This document shows, in pieces, positions 61,544 through 64,000 of a stretch of 64,000 nucleotides of DNA; within the stretch, counting starts at the first letter, position 1; each line of letters begins with the position of its first letter. The position numbers were made by a program, and so were the translations under genes. Source of the stretch: Labrys okinawensis. Lineage in GTDB: Bacteria > Pseudomonadota > Alphaproteobacteria > Rhizobiales > Labraceae. The notes under the pieces were generated by a model. The model saw only the letters and a list, made by a program, of their open reading frames with translations. It was not told where the DNA came from and made no database searches. Where the stretch lies: positions 62,001 through 126,000 of the forward strand of contig NZ_PUEJ01000013.1 in assembly GCF_002982075.1 (NCBI RefSeq). Direction: 5' to 3'.

Positions 61544-62446
61544 CTACTTCCCAGCTCCGGCCTGGACCTTCTGGCTCAGCCAGACGCTGCCGATCACCAT
61601 CGCCATGCCGAGCAACTGCAGCAGGGTGAGCGACTGGCCGAGCAGGCCCCAGCCCAATACCACGGCGGTCAATGGGCTGAGGAAACTCAGGGACGCCACG
61701 GCCGAGGGGCCGAGCCGGGCGATGCCGCGGAACCAGAGCATATAGGTCAGCGCCGCGCCGATCAGGGCAAGGTAGGCAAAGCCTGCCATGTTCTGCGGGC
61801 TGAGCGCCGGCAAAGGCGGTTCGAGCCAGAAAGCCACGGGGATCAGCAACAGGCCTCCCGCCGTGAGCTGCCAGGCCGTGAAGGCCAGCGTCGAGACAGG
61901 CGGCTGCCAGCGCCGGCTCATCACCGTCCCCAGCGCCAGGGAGACCGCTCCGGCCAAGCCCGCGATGATGCCGATTGGATCCAGCACCACGCTCCTGGGC
62001 GCGATCAGCAGCAAGGCGACACCGACAAGGCCGGCCAGCGCCGCCGCGATCGCCGCCAGCCGCACCGGCGTGCCCAGCACGGCACGTGTCAGGAAGATCA
62101 CGATCAAGGGCTGGATGGCGCCAATGGTCGCAGCCACGCCGCCCGGCAGCCGATAGGCCGCGATGAACAGCATTGTCAGGAAGAAGGCTATATTCAGGGC
62201 GCCCAGGACCACGACCCGCCACCACCACTGTCCCGCCGGCAATTGCCGCACCAGCGCCAGCAGCAGCAGGCCGGCGGGGAGCGCCCTCAGCATCGCCACG
62301 GTGATGGGGTAGCCAGGCGGCAGGAGCTGAGTGGTGACGATATAGGTGCTGCCCCATACCGCCGGCGCGATTGCCGTGAGCAGCACGTCGAAAGAACGGC
62401 CATAGCCCATGATGCCGCCCGGGGAAGCCTGACTGAGACTGCTCAT
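61544..62446 (-). CDS. EamA/DMT-family transporter
   Basis: A 300-residue inner-membrane protein with ten predicted helices in two EamA repeats (AIAPAVWGSTYIVTTQLLPP opens the first; FTAWQLTAGGLLLIPVAFWL the second). LSFLSPLTAVVLGWGLLGQS lies near the end. Relatives export amino acids or other metabolites. Its ATG overlaps the stop of the nitroreductase gene by 4 bases. Confidence 0.9.
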   Translation of the reverse strand: MSSLSQASPGGIMGYGRSFDVLLTAIAPAVWGSTYIVTTQLLPPGYPITVAMLRALPAGLLLLALVRQLPAGQWWWRVVVLGALNIAFFLTMLFIAAYRLPGGVAATIGAIQPLIVIFLTRAVLGTPVRLAAIAAALAGLVGVALLLIAPRSVVLDPIGIIAGLAGAVSLALGTVMSRRWQPPVSTLAFTAWQLTAGGLLLIPVAFWLEPPLPALSPQNMAGFAYLALIGAALTYMLWFRGIARLGPSAVASLSFLSPLTAVVLGWGLLGQSLTLLQLLGMAMVIGSVWLSQKVQAGAGK

Positions 62447-63102
62447 GACAGCACCATCACCTCTTCCAGCGGCCGCCTCGGCTTCTGGGGCCAGTTGCCG
62501 CCAGCCGCCAGACCGACGGCGACCAGCATCACCGGAATCTCTTCCGGTCGGAGGCCGAATTCCTCCCTGACCGCCTGGGGGTCGAAGCCCGTCATCGGTG
62601 CCGAGGCAAGGCCCGATGCGGACGCAGCCAGGATCAGCGTGGCGGCTGCGAGGCTGGCGGAACGGATCGCCTCGTCGCGTTCGGCTTGGGGGTTGCCCTT
62701 AAACTGCCGGCGGACCGCCTCCACCCAGCCTTCCGCCATGCCCTCGGGCATCAGGCCCGCCTCGACCGACGGGCGCAGCCTTGCGCCGAGATCGACGCTG
62801 CCGGGTAAGGTGCCGCAGACGATGAAGGTGACGGCCGCCTCGCTCACCTTGGCCTGGCCATAGGCGGCTTCACGCAGGCGGGCCTTGGCTTGCGCCCCGC
62901 GCACCGCGATGAAGCGCCAGTTCTGCAGATTGTAGGCGGACGGCGCCAGCGTCGCCAGCCTGACCAGTTCGCCGATCTCGTGTTCGGACAGGACATGTGA
63001 AGGATCGAAATGATTGGCCGACATCCGGTCTTCGATGGTCGATTTCCAATGCGCCTCGATCAGCGAGGCCTCGGCAACGGGGCTCTTGGCGAGAAAGGTC
63101 AC
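62443..63102 (-). CDS. Nitroreductase-family protein
   Basis: A 219-residue FMN-dependent oxidoreductase of the NfsB/PnbA type. LVRLATLAPSAYNLQNWRFI is the FMN-binding N-terminal signature, and GLASAPMTGFDPQAVREEFG and IPVMLVAVGLA are found in the second half. The start is GTG 63102, with CAGG upstream; the ATG near 63024 would lose the first helix. It is coupled to the EamA gene and divergent from a LysR regulator that probably controls both. Confidence 0.9.
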   Translation of the reverse strand: MTFLAKSPVAEASLIEAHWKSTIEDRMSANHFDPSHVLSEHEIGELVRLATLAPSAYNLQNWRFIAVRGAQAKARLREAAYGQAKVSEAAVTFIVCGTLPGSVDLGARLRPSVEAGLMPEGMAEGWVEAVRRQFKGNPQAERDEAIRSASLAAATLILAASASGLASAPMTGFDPQAVREEFGLRPEEIPVMLVAVGLAAGGNWPQKPRRPLEEVMVLS

Positions 63103-63217
63103 GGCACACCTGCATCATGGGATCGCATCCGCGATCGAGGCCATGATTTTATGCAGCCACCACCAAGTGATAATATGCCATCAGATTACGATATTCACTA
63201 CCACAGGTGTTCAATCG

Positions 63218-64000
63218 ATGGATCAATTGACGGCTTTCAAGGCTTTTCGCCAGGCGGTCGAGCGTGGCAGCTTTGCCGAGGCGGCCCGGGCCCTCGGGCT
63301 GTCGCCGGCAGCGGTCAGCAAGAATATCGGCGAACTCGAGGCGCATCTTTCGGTGCGCCTGTTCAACCGCACCACCCGCCGCATGAGCCTCACCGAAGCG
63401 GGCTCGCTCTATTATGAACGCGTACGCCAGATTCTCGACGATATCGACGATGCCGGCGCCTCCATCGGAGCCCTCATGCTGGCGCCGACCGGGCTCCTGC
63501 GTGTCAGTGCCCCCATGACCATGGCTCTCAGGCATCTCACCCCTGCCCTGCCGGCCTTTCTCGAGGCCAATCCCGGCCTGTCGCTGGACCTCAACATGGA
63601 CGACCGCCGGATCGACATCGTGAGGGAAGGCTATGACGTCGCCATTCGCGGCAGCGATATCCTGGAGGATTCCAGCCTCGTCGCCCGCAAATTGATGGCG
63701 GTTCCTCACATCGTCTGCGCGGCTCCGTCCTATTTCGCGCGAACGGGCCTGCCCTCCGCTCCTGACGATCTGCGCCAGCATAATTGCGTGCAGTTCAGCC
63801 TGTCGGGTCACGTCAATCACTGGACCTTCGCCAAGAACGGAGAAACCGTCGGCGTGCCGATCAAGGGACGCTACAAGGTGACATCGAGCGTGGCGGTGCG
63901 CGAGGCGCTGCTGGCCGGCTTCGGCCTCAGCCTCATTCCTCTCACCTATGTGGAAGAAGATCTGCGCGCCGGCCGCCTGCAACAGGCGCTGGTGGACTGG
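63218..64000 (+). CDS. LysR-family regulator (cut by window end)
   Basis: The first 261 residues of a LysR protein. The winged helix is complete (TAFKAFRQAVERGSFAEAAR, then SPAAVSKNIGELEAHLSVRL and NRTTRRMSLTEAGSLYYERV), and most of the effector domain is present. The C-terminus lies outside. It belongs to the large group regulating divergent oxidoreductases, here the nitroreductase-EamA pair. No Shine-Dalgarno is clear before the ATG. Confidence 0.92.
   Translation, partial: MDQLTAFKAFRQAVERGSFAEAARALGLSPAAVSKNIGELEAHLSVRLFNRTTRRMSLTEAGSLYYERVRQILDDIDDAGASIGALMLAPTGLLRVSAPMTMALRHLTPALPAFLEANPGLSLDLNMDDRRIDIVREGYDVAIRGSDILEDSSLVARKLMAVPHIVCAAPSYFARTGLPSAPDDLRQHNCVQFSLSGHVNHWTFAKNGETVGVPIKGRYKVTSSVAVREALLAGFGLSLIPLTYVEEDLRAGRLQQALVDW

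Noticed and set aside
63103-63217. Imperfect dyad in the nitroreductase/LysR divergent gap
   Set aside because: GTGATAAT and ATATTCAC arms match only partly. It may hold a LysR T-N11-A site but is too weak to list as an operator.

Overview
The window is high-GC DNA from an alphaproteobacterium, most likely of the order Hyphomicrobiales (Rhizobiales). The reasons are the style of the LuxI/LuxR pair, the NrsF-type sigma pair, the sugar ABC and LacI/DeoR loci, and dispersed intergenic mosaic repeats resembling the RIME elements of rhizobia. No rRNA, tRNA, CRISPR array, transposase or phage gene was recognised. Most of the 59 protein genes form short operons with 4-base ATGA overlaps. The genus cannot be fixed from the sequence alone.

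Region 1 (1-9.5 kb) is the right edge of a secondary-metabolite locus. A type I PKS module (KS-AT, cut by the window start) is translationally coupled to an upstream A-PCP loading NRPS with a threonine-like specificity pocket. Nearby are an Sfp-type phosphopantetheinyl transferase, a LuxI acyl-homoserine-lactone synthase, an autoinducer-binding LuxR, a small unknown protein and a LuxR/NarL-type regulator with a degenerate receiver. The layout suggests a quorum-controlled, amino-acid-primed polyketide.

Region 2 (9.6-20.3 kb) holds a homocysteine methyltransferase-family enzyme, a MarR-controlled AaeXAB-like aromatic-acid efflux operon, a WYL regulator, an SDR-DoxX fusion with a DUF2269 protein, a ketopantoate reductase-family protein, and an ECF sigma factor with its NrsF-like partner.

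Region 3 (20.4-31.6 kb) has a sugar locus (GatZ/KbaZ-like protein, LacI regulator, ABC importer) followed by a copper/silver-type RND efflux operon with a Cys/Met-rich small protein and a FixH-family protein.

Region 4 (31.6-39.6 kb) is the lower homogentisate pathway (hmgA, fahA, maiA) with a MarR regulator and an MHS-family transporter that share an operator-like motif. An AGE-family epimerase, a GNAT acetyltransferase and a DUF523 protein follow.

Region 5 (40.4-49.7 kb) contains the most unusual unit: a divergent enolase paralogue with two altered catalytic residues, coupled to an APH-fold kinase. Both lie downstream of a TetR gene whose promoter region, shared with a divergent VOC protein, carries two near-identical 17-bp operators. 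DUF1269, an unassigned probable barrel protein with a DeoR regulator, and a LysR/DoxX/nitroreductase group follow.

Region 6 (50-64 kb) has a CaiB-type CoA-transferase with an amidase, aroA with a photolyase, a TetA-like MFS pump, an alpha/beta hydrolase, a UxaA-family sugar-acid dehydratase with GntR regulator and aldo/keto reductase, an EamA exporter with a nitroreductase, and a LysR gene cut by the window end. Three dispersed repeat families (four, two to three, and two copies) occupy the gaps.
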